A stretch of 64,000 bases of DNA from Pelotomaculum isophthalicicum JI (GTDB lineage Bacteria > Bacillota > Desulfotomaculia > Desulfotomaculales > Pelotomaculaceae), in the NCBI RefSeq assembly GCF_029478095.1, contig NZ_JAKOAV010000017.1, positions 1 through 64,000 on the forward strand, written 5' to 3'. A program made the position numbers and the translations under genes. A model generated the notes under the pieces. The model was not told the origin of the DNA. It saw only the letters and a program-made list of their open reading frames with translations, and searched no databases. Below are positions 55,411 to 64,000 of this stretch, piece by piece; position 1 is the stretch's first letter, and every line of letters starts with the position of its first letter.

Positions 55411-56979
55411 CTAATTATTAACCAGATTGCTTAATTTATGTAATTTAATTGCTGCCGCTAAAGCGAGCTTAGTTTCAAAATGGTCAATAGATACTCCTAA
55501 AATTTTTTCAATGCGCTGTTTTCTAAAGACCAAAGTTTTATGATGCAAAAATATTTTTTGGGCTGCTTCTTTCAAGTTATTACTTTGTAAAATTATTTCG
55601 AGAGTAAGTAAAAGGCTGGCTCCTTTATCACGGTCGTATTTTATAAGTGGGCCGATCAATTTTTGAATATACTCTGCGGCACGCTCTTTTCCATCATAGG
55701 TTGCAAGAAGTTGAAAGAGGCCGATATCCCGGTAACAATAAATTCCTCCACTATATTCCAATTGACATTTAGCCGAAACGATGGCACTCCGCGCTTCCTG
55801 ATAACTTTTTTCTAAGCTGTCAGGCCCGTTATGCATGTCGCTCACACCAATTGTTACTATGAGATCAGGGGCATAGCGGCTTATTTTTTCCTTAATTTGT
55901 GTAGCAGCCTGTATACCCGCGTCCAATATGTCAAGTGTGTGACAGGTCTGTAACAAAACTCCTATGTTATCTCGAATATCCCATACAACATATTCCGGGT
56001 TTTTGCTCAAAAGATTGTTAATATATCTTTTTTTCTGTTGAGTGTCAATAGGATTATGAATATCAATCAAGCAGCAGAAAAAAGGAATCGTAAAATCTAT
56101 TCCCCATTTTTTAGCAGTTGCTATAGCATCTTTATCTATAGAGACATTACCATTAATGATATCGTTAAAAAAATCGCTTTTGCGTTGTAAATCATAGGCT
56201 ATCTGCAACATTCTTTCGGCTTTACGCCTTTCTGAGATATCCCGAACCACACTCACAATTCCTGCCATCTTACCTTTATCATCGCGTAAAATATTTACGG
56301 AAACCTCTATCCACAAGACTTGCCTATTTTTATTAAAATGCTCCAATTCGAAAACATGTCCCTGGCTGACGACCTCCTCATCGGCTAATAACTGCCTTAG
56401 CTTTACACATAATGCTTGAAATGAATCGAATGACAAAACTTCTTCTATGGTGCGGCCGATTATCTCTTCTTGTGTACGACCCAAAAGCCGGACAATCGAC
56501 GGACTGACGTATGTAAATCGCTCTGCAAGGTCTATGACCATAATGACATCTAACACGTTTTCCGCCAGCAGGCGATACCGAGCTTCACTTTCCTTCAGTT
56601 CTGCCGTAGCCTTTGCCAGTACCTTTGTCAGCGAATTAAAAGCAACTGAAAAATCCCCCATAAAGTCGACCCTTTGGGTAAAATCTCCGCTGGCAATCAT
56701 CTGGGTCTGCCACGTTAAATGTCGCAGATTTGCCTGAAGAGTTCGCAGCCCGCCGGAAAGAAATCCTTTCACTCGCATACCTTGTGATAAATCCCCGTTA
56801 GCCAAGGCTGAAATAAAACCTCTAATGGCTGCGAGTTTTTCATATAAATTAACGAACTCCGGATGTGATTTTAAATCAGCCGGCAATGTATTTACCGACA
56901 CCTTATTTGATATAATATCTTCCAATGCCTGTACAGCAAGGTTAAGTAGCACTTCCTGCTGGTCACCTTGCGTAGCCAT
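55411..56979 (-). CDS. PAS-domain PucR/CdaR-type transcriptional regulator
   Basis: About 522 residues, soluble. Residues 1-130 contain two HAMP-like helical segments (ISALANGDLSQGMRVKGF; MIASGDFTQRVDFMGDFSVAFN). A PAS domain follows (RYRLLAENVLDVIMVIDLAERFTYVSPSIVRLLG, IVSVVRDISERRKAE), then a GGDEF-like/CdaR domain and a C-terminal PucR helix-turn-helix (LLLTLEIILQSNNLKEAAQKIFLHHKTLVFRKQRIEKILG). It senses an unknown ligand, probably with the V4R protein encoded 16 bases upstream. ATG at 56979 follows GGAGGG. Confidence 0.82.
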   Translation of the reverse strand: MATQGDQQEVLLNLAVQALEDIISNKVSVNTLPADLKSHPEFVNLYEKLAAIRGFISALANGDLSQGMRVKGFLSGGLRTLQANLRHLTWQTQMIASGDFTQRVDFMGDFSVAFNSLTKVLAKATAELKESEARYRLLAENVLDVIMVIDLAERFTYVSPSIVRLLGRTQEEIIGRTIEEVLSFDSFQALCVKLRQLLADEEVVSQGHVFELEHFNKNRQVLWIEVSVNILRDDKGKMAGIVSVVRDISERRKAERMLQIAYDLQRKSDFFNDIINGNVSIDKDAIATAKKWGIDFTIPFFCCLIDIHNPIDTQQKKRYINNLLSKNPEYVVWDIRDNIGVLLQTCHTLDILDAGIQAATQIKEKISRYAPDLIVTIGVSDMHNGPDSLEKSYQEARSAIVSAKCQLEYSGGIYCYRDIGLFQLLATYDGKERAAEYIQKLIGPLIKYDRDKGASLLLTLEIILQSNNLKEAAQKIFLHHKTLVFRKQRIEKILGVSIDHFETKLALAAAIKLHKLSNLVNN

Positions 56980-56995
56980 AACGGTTCCCTCCAAA

Positions 56996-57517
56996 CTAGA
57001 CTACTACTTCGGCAGTAAATCGGCAGGTACGGTCGCCAGTGCACCAACAGTCTACTTCTTTTACACAAAATTGCCGGTCGGCGAAGAAAGACTCCATTAA
57101 AGCCGCGATAAAACCCTCGTCGTACTTACATATCTCCTGATCAGACTCCGGCAGCCCGGAGCAGTCAAGATCCTCATCGACGGTAAAAACGAAAGAACCT
57201 TGATCAATATCAGCCTTTTCCACTCGGAGAATTCCGAGCCGCAACTCTCGAAGCAACTCCTGCAGCTTACGGATAAATTCATGAAAGTCGTTTATTTTAC
57301 CGATCATATTTTTAAAAAACTCAAGGCCAGCCAATCTGCCTGACTCGTAAAAAATTTCGTCTGCCTTTTCTGTACCGAACTTTGCCTCTATTACATCACG
57401 AAAAGTATATTGCATGAGCCGGTACAACTCGATCCTAGTTATTGGTCCGAGGTTTGGCCGTCCAACAGCGATGTCTCCAAGCAAATCCCATGAAAAAGGA
57501 TATTTTCTGTTATCCAT
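56996..57517 (-). CDS. V4R-domain sensor protein
   Basis: 173 residues. The first half is helical (ELYRLMQYTFRDVIEAKFG, IFYESGRLAGLEFFKN). The C-terminal half is a V4R domain with EGFIAALMESFFADRQFCVKEVDCWCTGDRTCRF, whose cysteines may hold zinc. V4R domains bind small aromatic or hydrophobic ligands, as in XylR/DmpR, where they are fused to the regulator. Here the domain is a separate gene just ahead of the PAS-PucR regulator. ATG follows GGAGGAGGG. Confidence 0.8.
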   Translation of the reverse strand: MDNRKYPFSWDLLGDIAVGRPNLGPITRIELYRLMQYTFRDVIEAKFGTEKADEIFYESGRLAGLEFFKNMIGKINDFHEFIRKLQELLRELRLGILRVEKADIDQGSFVFTVDEDLDCSGLPESDQEICKYDEGFIAALMESFFADRQFCVKEVDCWCTGDRTCRFTAEVVV

Positions 57518-58074
57518 AATCCATCCCTCCTCCACTTTTTCATAATATTTCTACACAACAAACAAGATTCCTGTTAGAGCAGACCGAGAAGTAACTGTTT
57601 TCAGGAACTAACCATACCGGTTATATGATTTTGCCCATAGGTTAAATACCGGAAGCGATATTTGCAAGTACCATTTGAGTTATTGGCACCTTTGCGCAGT
57701 CGACTCAAAGATGTGCAACTGATAACTTTTACCGATTAGCGTTAAGTAAATAAGCATTTCTCAACGTAAAAAGGCTGCATATCCCGACTGCCCGCATGTA
57801 CTTCATCTCACTAGTTACCGAGGTAATAGGCTGGGCTTTAGCGAATAAGCCTTTATACCTTCTTTGTTTACCCGGCTTTCTATGCTCTAATCTTCAAAGG
57901 GAACTTAAAGTATCACGGTTTCCCCATAAATTCGTGTCTATTTGAGCTTTTCTGCATACCTGCACGCGCTATAACCGCATCCAGTGCTCCGCACTGCTTC
58001 GGATAAACACACGATCCAGTAAGTCAAGCCTTTTCGAACACTACACTTTTTCCAATGCAACAAAGAAAAAACAT
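57518..58074. other. Gap between the V4R gene and the CRISPR array
   Basis: About 557 bases with no confident gene. Minus-strand frames contain coding-like scraps interrupted by stops (for example a piece ending ICSLFTLRNAYLLNANR), so it may be a decayed element. It is not markedly AT-rich and shows no obvious CRISPR leader features, consistent with this being the trailing end of the array. Confidence 0.4.
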
Positions 58075-61000
58075 CTTTCAGTCCCCTTGTTATCGGGATT
58101 GGTACTGCAACACCGGTAAATACGCGGTCATTAATTTCGTGCCATTTCCTTTCAGTCCCCTTGTTATCGGGATTGGTACTGCAACGTTTTTAATGTATGA
58201 ATACGCTAAAGAACATAAAACTAGCTTTCAGTCCCCTTGTTATCGGGATTGGTACTGCAACTTCATGGTAGCCACCCGGTCGTTGTATGATTTCGTCTTT
58301 CAGTCCCCTTGTTATCGGGATTGGTACTGCAACTTTTGCGATTTATTGAACTGCCACAACATTCTTACAGGCTTTCAGTCCCCTTGTTATCGGGATTGGT
58401 ACTGCAACCTATCTTTTTCAGGCTTGCCAGCTTTGTCGCCTTGCCTTTCAGTCCCCTTGTTATCGGGATTGGTACTGCAACGGAAACCGTGGACGTGGCC
58501 GGCGCGGTGGATGGCAGCCTTTCAGTCCCCTTGTTATCGGGATTGGTACTGCAACCAAGGTCGGGGCAATGTATGCCGCGGGGCAGGTGCTGGCCTTTCA
58601 GTCCCCTTGTTATCGGGATTGGTACTGCAACCGGCATACATGGCCTGTATCCTGATTGTGGTTAGCGCTTTCAGTCCCCTTGTTATCGGGATTGGTACTG
58701 CAACGTTGATGTAATTTCAAAATCTGAACAAATCTCCTTTGTCTTTCAGTCCCCTTGTTATCGGGATCGGTACTGCAACGTTGGTTAAGCATTGCTTAGT
58801 ACCTCTGTTTCTTCAAACTTTCAGTCCCCTTGTTATCGGGATCGGTACTGCAACGGGGAGGCCGGTAGTGTACTCCGCCTGGTGCTCGGCCACTTTCAGT
58901 CCCCTTGTTATCGGGATCGGTACTGCAACCCGGCCAGTAGGTGAAGCCAGGTAAATGTAGTTATCTGTTCTTTCAGTCCCCTTGTTATCGGGATCGGTAC
59001 TGCAACATTATTATGGACGGGATCTTGAGGTTGCAGTGCAGCGCTTTCAGTCCCCTTGTTATCGGGATCGGTACTGCAACGACAAGTTGACGTTGGGTTT
59101 GGCGGTCCTTTGTTAGTCTTTCAGTCCCCTTGTTATCGGGATCGGTACTGCAACCTAACCACTCCGTTTGTTGCCCACTTTCCAGATTCCTTTCAGTCCC
59201 CTTGTTATCGGGATCGGTACTGCAACAGGAGGGAAGTATCTGAGTACCAAAGAGACGTTGCCCACTTTCAGTCCCCTTGTTATCGGGATCGGTACTGCAA
59301 CCAACCGATGCTGATACTGGAACCGAAGTTTCTGGTGGCTTTCAGTCCCCTTGTTATCGGGATCGGTACTGCAACTATAGGGGAGTCTAGTAGAAGAGGA
59401 ACCGAAGATGCTCTTTCAGTCCCCTTGTTATCGGGATCGGTACTGCAACACTTGGCGTATTGTCGATTTCGATTATTGGTATAACTGCTTTCAGTCCCCT
59501 TGTTATCGGGATCGGTACTGCAACGTTTCTTATATCTTCCGGAAACGCCTCCAATAATACTTTCAGTCCCCTTGTTATCGGGATCGGTACTGCAACTGTT
59601 TTGGTTCAGTGAAAGGAGAACATACCTAATGGACTTTCAGTCCCCTTGTTATCGGGATCGGTACTGCAACGGTCAATGCTCCATCCAAGATCATCACCGA
59701 TACTGGTCTTTCAGTCCCCTTGTTATCGGGATCGGTACTGCAACTCAAATTGGTGGAAAAATTGTAGAAAATTTAGATAGCTTTCAGTCCCCTTGTTATC
59801 GGGATCGGTACTGCAACAGGCCCTAGCGAAGGGCCCTGTGGACGACGAAAAGTCTTTCAGTCCCCTTGTTATCGGGATCGGTACTGCAACTATAGTAACA
59901 AAGGATACGAAATTTCAAATACCTATCCCTTTCAGTCCCCTTGTTATCGGGATCGGTACTGCAACATAAAGTTCTTGTTCTTCTTCTGTTAATGGGGTTT
60001 TACTTTCAGTCCCCTTGTTATCGGGATCGGTACTGCAACCATTTTGGCAGCATTAGACAGATCAAAGTTATTCGAGACTTTCAGTCCCCTTGTTATCGGG
60101 ATCGGTACTGCAACTTATCCGCAGGCTCTTACCCTGCGTTAATGCGGCTCCACTTTCAGTCCCCTTGTTATCGGGATCGGTACTGCAACGCTGGTTGACG
60201 ATGGTCTGCGGCTATTAGGCAAAGTAGACTTTCAGTCCCCTTGTTATCGGGATCGGTACTGCAACGGAAGTTAGAGCGCAACTAAAGAAAAACGGATTTC
60301 GGCTTTCAGTCCCCTTGTTATCGGGATTGGTACTGCAACCTCACCCGGCTTTCATTGTTAATGGGGTTGTTAAGTCTTTCAGTCCCCTTGTTATCGGGAT
60401 TGGTACTGCAACTACAACGAAAAGGACGAATTCCTGCGCGCGGTACCGGCTTTCAGTCCCCTTGTTATCGGGATTGGTACTGCAACGATGAAGGGCATGG
60501 ATAAGTGGGTTACTGGTGACGGTCTTTCAGTCCCCTTGTTATCGGGATTGGTACTGCAACGGAGAAATATGACCTGACATCCCTAAAAGACCAGCTGGCC
60601 TTTCAGTCCCCTTGTTATCGGGATTGGTACTGCAACCTTAACGGCAAAGTTACTATTAAAGGCTGGGTTGATACTTTCAGTCCCCTTGTTATCGGGATTG
60701 GTACTGCAACATGACATAGGGGAAGTCAGGCAGGTCCTGCTTTTGATTCTTTCAGTCCCCTTGTTATCGGGATTGGTACTGCAACAAAATAATGAGCAGT
60801 TTCAGGGAAAATACGTATATTATCTTTCAGTCCCCTTGTTATCGGGATTGGTACTGCAACTTCGTTTTTCTGCCAGAGCAATAGGGTCTCCTTCATCGCC
60901 TTTCAGTCCCCTTGTTATCGGGATTGGTACTGCAACGGAGTTTATCGTTTTGCCATTCTCGATAAAGTTTAAGCTTTCAGTCCCCTTGTTATCGGGATTG

Positions 61001-64000
61001 GTACTGCAACATATTAAGTAATAGAGACAAATTTCCCAAATGTAAAAACTTTCAGTCCCCTTGTTATCGGGATTGGTACTGCAACATGCCTAAAGAAAAA
61101 TGGGATTTTGAATATATTAATTCTTTCAGTCCCCTTGTTATCGGGATTGGTACTGCAACTTGGATAATATGATAGATGATTATTTCAAGTTAAATATCTT
61201 TCAGTCCCCTTGTTATCGGGATTGGTACTGCAACTTTAATAGTCATATCTTCAACAGTTTTTTGTTCACCTGCTTTCAGTCCCCTTGTTATCGGGATTGG
61301 TACTGCAACAAAAACAAACTCAAAAAACAGGTCAATCCGTCAATGACTTTCAGTCCCCTTGTTATCGGGATTGGTACTGCAACAATCTTATCTTCTGATG
61401 GTATGAGAATTAAATTATTTCTTTCAGTCCCCTTGTTATCGGGATTGGTACTGCAACCCATATTGAGGTTGATCGTCAACGTGTAAAACCGGATGCTTTC
61501 AGTCCCCTTGTTATCGGGATTGGTACTGCAACGGCTAAAGTCCTAAACGTAAATCCAGAGTGGCTCTACTTTCAGTCCCCTTGTTATCGGGATTGGTACT
61601 GCAACTTTTCATGGGTATTATTTGCCGTACGTAAGAATATGGCCTTTCAGTCCCCTTGTTATCGGGATTGGTACTGCAACCGAGGAAACCGTGACGGCGC
61701 CGTTGCAGGGTATATGGCTTTCAGTCCCCTTGTTATCGGGATTGGTACTGCAACACCTGAGTTTGCACGCGGAACGTTGCTTGGTATGGGCAACTTTCAG
61801 TCCCCTTGTTATCGGGATTGGTACTGCAACAATTACGGCTTACAGGTTGGTAGACGAGAGTATTATTTCTTTCAGTCCCCTTGTTATCGGGATTGGTACT
61901 GCAACACCCGCAACAATGCGACAAAACGAGGATGTTTTTGACTTTCAGTCCCCTTGTTATCGGGATTGGTACTGCAACCAGTTCTTGTTTGGCGCAATGA
62001 TAAGGACATATTTCTCTTTCAGTCCCCTTGTTATCGGGATTGGTACTGCAACAAAATCAAACATGTGAGACCCCGTCATTTTTTTACCCTCTTTCAGTCC
62101 CCTTGTTATCGGGATTGGTACTGCAACACAAATACCTTCAAGTGAAGTACACACTTACTAAAGACTTTCAGTCCCCTTGTTATCGGGATTGGTACTGCAA
62201 CCTTTCGCAATTCGGCAAAAGAAAGCGAAGCCGCAATGGCTTTCAGTCCCCTTGTTATCGGGATTGGTACTGCAACGGGACCAAGATCCTACCGCAAGGA
62301 TTTTAGCGAAACTCTTTCAGTCCCCTTGTTATCGGGATTGGTACTGCAACTAGGAATTTAGTGCAGGGCCAAGAACTTGATGACGGTCTTTCAGTCCCCT
62401 TGTTATCGGGATTGGTACTGCAACCTTCCTTCCCCAAATTCTGGTTACGTTTCTTTCTATGTCTTTCAGTCCCCTTGTTATCGGGATTGGTACTGCAACT
62501 GTATTCCTTATCAATTTATTGACGATTGTTTAAATCTTTCAGTCCCCTTGTTATCGGGATTGGTACTGCAACGTCTACCCTACATATTCAGCTAGAGTGC
62601 CTTGTTCATCTTTCAGTCCCCTTGTTATCGGGATTGGTACTGCAACATGATTGCCTAGAAGATTATTATATGTGTGACAATTGCTTTCAGTCCCCTTGTT
62701 ATCGGGATTGGTACTGCAACATAGCATAATTTGTAAAACGATAATAACTATCATTTGCTTTCAGTCCCCTTGTTATCGGGATTGGTACTGCAACTGCTAC
62801 AGCAGAACAACAAAAACAATATACTAAACACTTTCAGTCCCCTTGTTATCGGGATTGGTACTGCAACGTTAGCAAATGTTAGTATTAGTAATTATATCTT
62901 ATATCCTTTCAGTCCCCTTGTTATCGGGATTGGTACTGCAACCGGTATTGCTGAACGTGTCGTCGCTGTCACTATTAATCTTTCAGTCCCCTTGTTATCG
63001 GGATTGGTACTGCAACCTGTTACAATTTCTGGTGCTGATAATACTGCTTCTTCCTTTCAGTCCCCTTGTTATCGGGATTGGTACTGCAACTGTTCCGCCC
63101 CCTGCCGTCTGGCCTGCTCAATTGCTGCTTTCAGTCCCCTTGTTATCGGGATTGGTACTGCAACGCTAAACCTTGTTATCGAAAATACCACCGACACGGT
63201 AGCTTTCAGTCCCCTTGTTATCGGGATTGGTACTGCAACTTCCGCTGACCAGTTAGCCATCACTCAACCATCCTTTACCTTTCAGTCCCCTTGTTATCGG
63301 GATTGGTACTGCAACCCGCTTCATCTATTGTCTGTCCGCCTTTCCAGTAGCTTTCAGTCCCCTTGTTATCGGGATTGGTACTGCAACGGCAAATGGACCA
63401 GTGGCCGGGATAGAGTGTCCTTCTTCTTTCAGTCCCCTTGTTATCGGGATTGGTACTGCAACAACGGGGGAGAAAAGATTGAGTAATGAATGCTGTTATC
63501 CTTTCAGTCCCCTTGTTATCGGGATTGGTACTGCAACAAGGCCATCATTGTTAGTTTCAATCTCCAGCATGTTTCTTTCAGTCCCCTTGTTATCGGGATT
63601 GGTACTGCAACAAGGCTCCGCCTTCCATACCCTCTAATGGGTTAATGCCTTTCAGTCCCCTTGTTATCGGGATTGGTACTGCAACTCCTTCCGCGAACAC
63701 CGTAACATGTTTGATATTGAGCTTTCAGTCCCCTTGTTATCGGGATTGGTACTGCAACGGCACAGAAAACTTACCTGCGGTCAATCGGTGAAGACGCTTT
63801 CAGTCCCCTTGTTATCGGGATTGGTACTGCAACACCTTATCTTCAAATAACGAGTGAGTTTCCTTCATCTTTCAGTCCCCTTGTTATCGGGATTGGTACT
63901 GCAACCCATGCTTATTTACGTGGACGTGGGTGAGAAGTTCCACTTTCAGTCCCCTTGTTATCGGGATTGGTACTGCAACAACATCACCCTAAGAACACCA
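58075..64000. CRISPR. Large CRISPR array, 80 repeats seen, continuing beyond the window
   Basis: Eighty copies of a 37-base repeat, first copy 58075-58111 and last complete copy 63943-63979, separated by 79 complete unique-looking spacers of 35-40 bases (mostly 37-38). Plus-strand repeats start CTTTCAGTCCCC and end GGTACTGCAAC. Read on the minus strand the repeat begins GTTGCAGTACC and ends GGGGACTGAAAG, a 3' end like the crRNA tag of many type I and III systems, so transcription is probably leftward with the leader beyond 64000. No cas gene is in the window. Apart from one base (see next entry) the repeats appear identical. Confidence 0.98.
58743..60265. repeat. Block of 21 variant CRISPR repeats
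   Basis: Repeats 10-30 read GGGATCGG where repeats 1-9 (58075-58704) and 31-80 (60303 on) read GGGATTGG. The change is at repeat position 26 on the plus strand. Every repeat inside the block has C and every repeat outside has T. Confidence 0.95.

Noticed and set aside
57541-58060. A possible group II intron or transposase remnant before the array
   Set aside because: I could not match any conserved intron 3' end, catalytic motif or terminal inverted repeat; only short coding-like scraps are seen.
57518-58074. Possible CRISPR leader on the left of the array
   Set aside because: The base composition is not leader-like, and the repeat's GAAAG end points to transcription from the other side.
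58055-63637. Many plus- and minus-strand open frames across the right end, with repeated peptides such as FQSPCYRDWYCN and FSPLVIGIGTAT
   Set aside because: They are the three translations of the CRISPR repeat strung together by spacers; none has a ribosome site or a protein-like core.

Overview
The window looks like the chromosome of an anaerobic, endospore-forming member of the Clostridia, most likely of the Peptococcaceae/Desulfotomaculum-Pelotomaculum group. That is inference. The support is a set of sporulation genes (GerW/YtfJ, SpoIID-like, Spo0E-like, a YjcZ-like peptide), a NADH-linked HydABC-type [FeFe] hydrogenase, an EMO/FadF-like membrane Fe-S oxidoreductase typical of syntrophic or sulfate-reducing relatives, a PerR-controlled reverse rubrerythrin, and T-box, ZTP and c-di-GMP RNA elements. 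Most genes lie on the minus strand.

Layout. 0-8.9 kb: a partial zinc-ribbon gene, perR with reverse rubrerythrin under a textbook Per box, a PflX-type radical SAM gene, an ECF sigma/anti-sigma/DUF2953/GerW operon, a short leuA behind a leucine T-box, then small regulators. 8.9-13.3 kb: a plus-strand RND efflux pair divergent from a MerR-type regulator. 13.3-21.4 kb: stand-alone AICAR transformylase behind a ZTP riboswitch, MsrAB, small hydrolases, an SLH-domain exported protein, and an NhaD/ArsB-type transporter behind a c-di-GMP riboswitch. 21.5-25.9 kb: the hydCBA operon. 26-37.5 kb: an AAA-type ATPase, sugar aminotransferase and glycosyltransferase, a radical SAM gene, phosphofructokinase, an alpha/beta hydrolase, UPF0182, deoC, ddl. 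37.7-38.5 kb: tRNA-Trp(CCA) with decayed MT-A70 methyltransferase and IstB-like pieces beside it. 38.6-47.3 kb: the conserved secF-secD-HD-yajC-tgt-queA-spoIID block with queH and yebC. 47.5-49.8 kb: an attenuator-type RNA resembling the Moco/Tuco riboswitch in front of the EMO-like gene. 49.9-57.5 kb: an oxygen/redox-response cluster with a shortened globin-coupled sensor, a chimeric TM1266-CheV receiver gene, a rubrerythrin fragment, cydAB, a CZB chemoreceptor and a V4R/PAS-PucR pair. 58.1-64 kb: a very large CRISPR array (80 repeats seen, running off the window) with no cas gene in the window.

How it fits together: several stretches serve life at the edge of oxygen exposure (PerR, reverse rubrerythrin, MsrAB, cytochrome bd, globin sensor, CZB receptor), while HydABC and the EMO-like protein serve fermentative or syntrophic electron flow. 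Control by RNA is prominent: four leader RNAs with terminators (T-box, ZTP, c-di-GMP, Moco/Tuco-like) occur in 48 kb. The most unusual items are the Moco/Tuco-like RNA on an EMO-like gene, the TM1266-CheV fusion, and the CRISPR array in which a block of 21 repeats carries a single-base variant between two blocks of the parental repeat.
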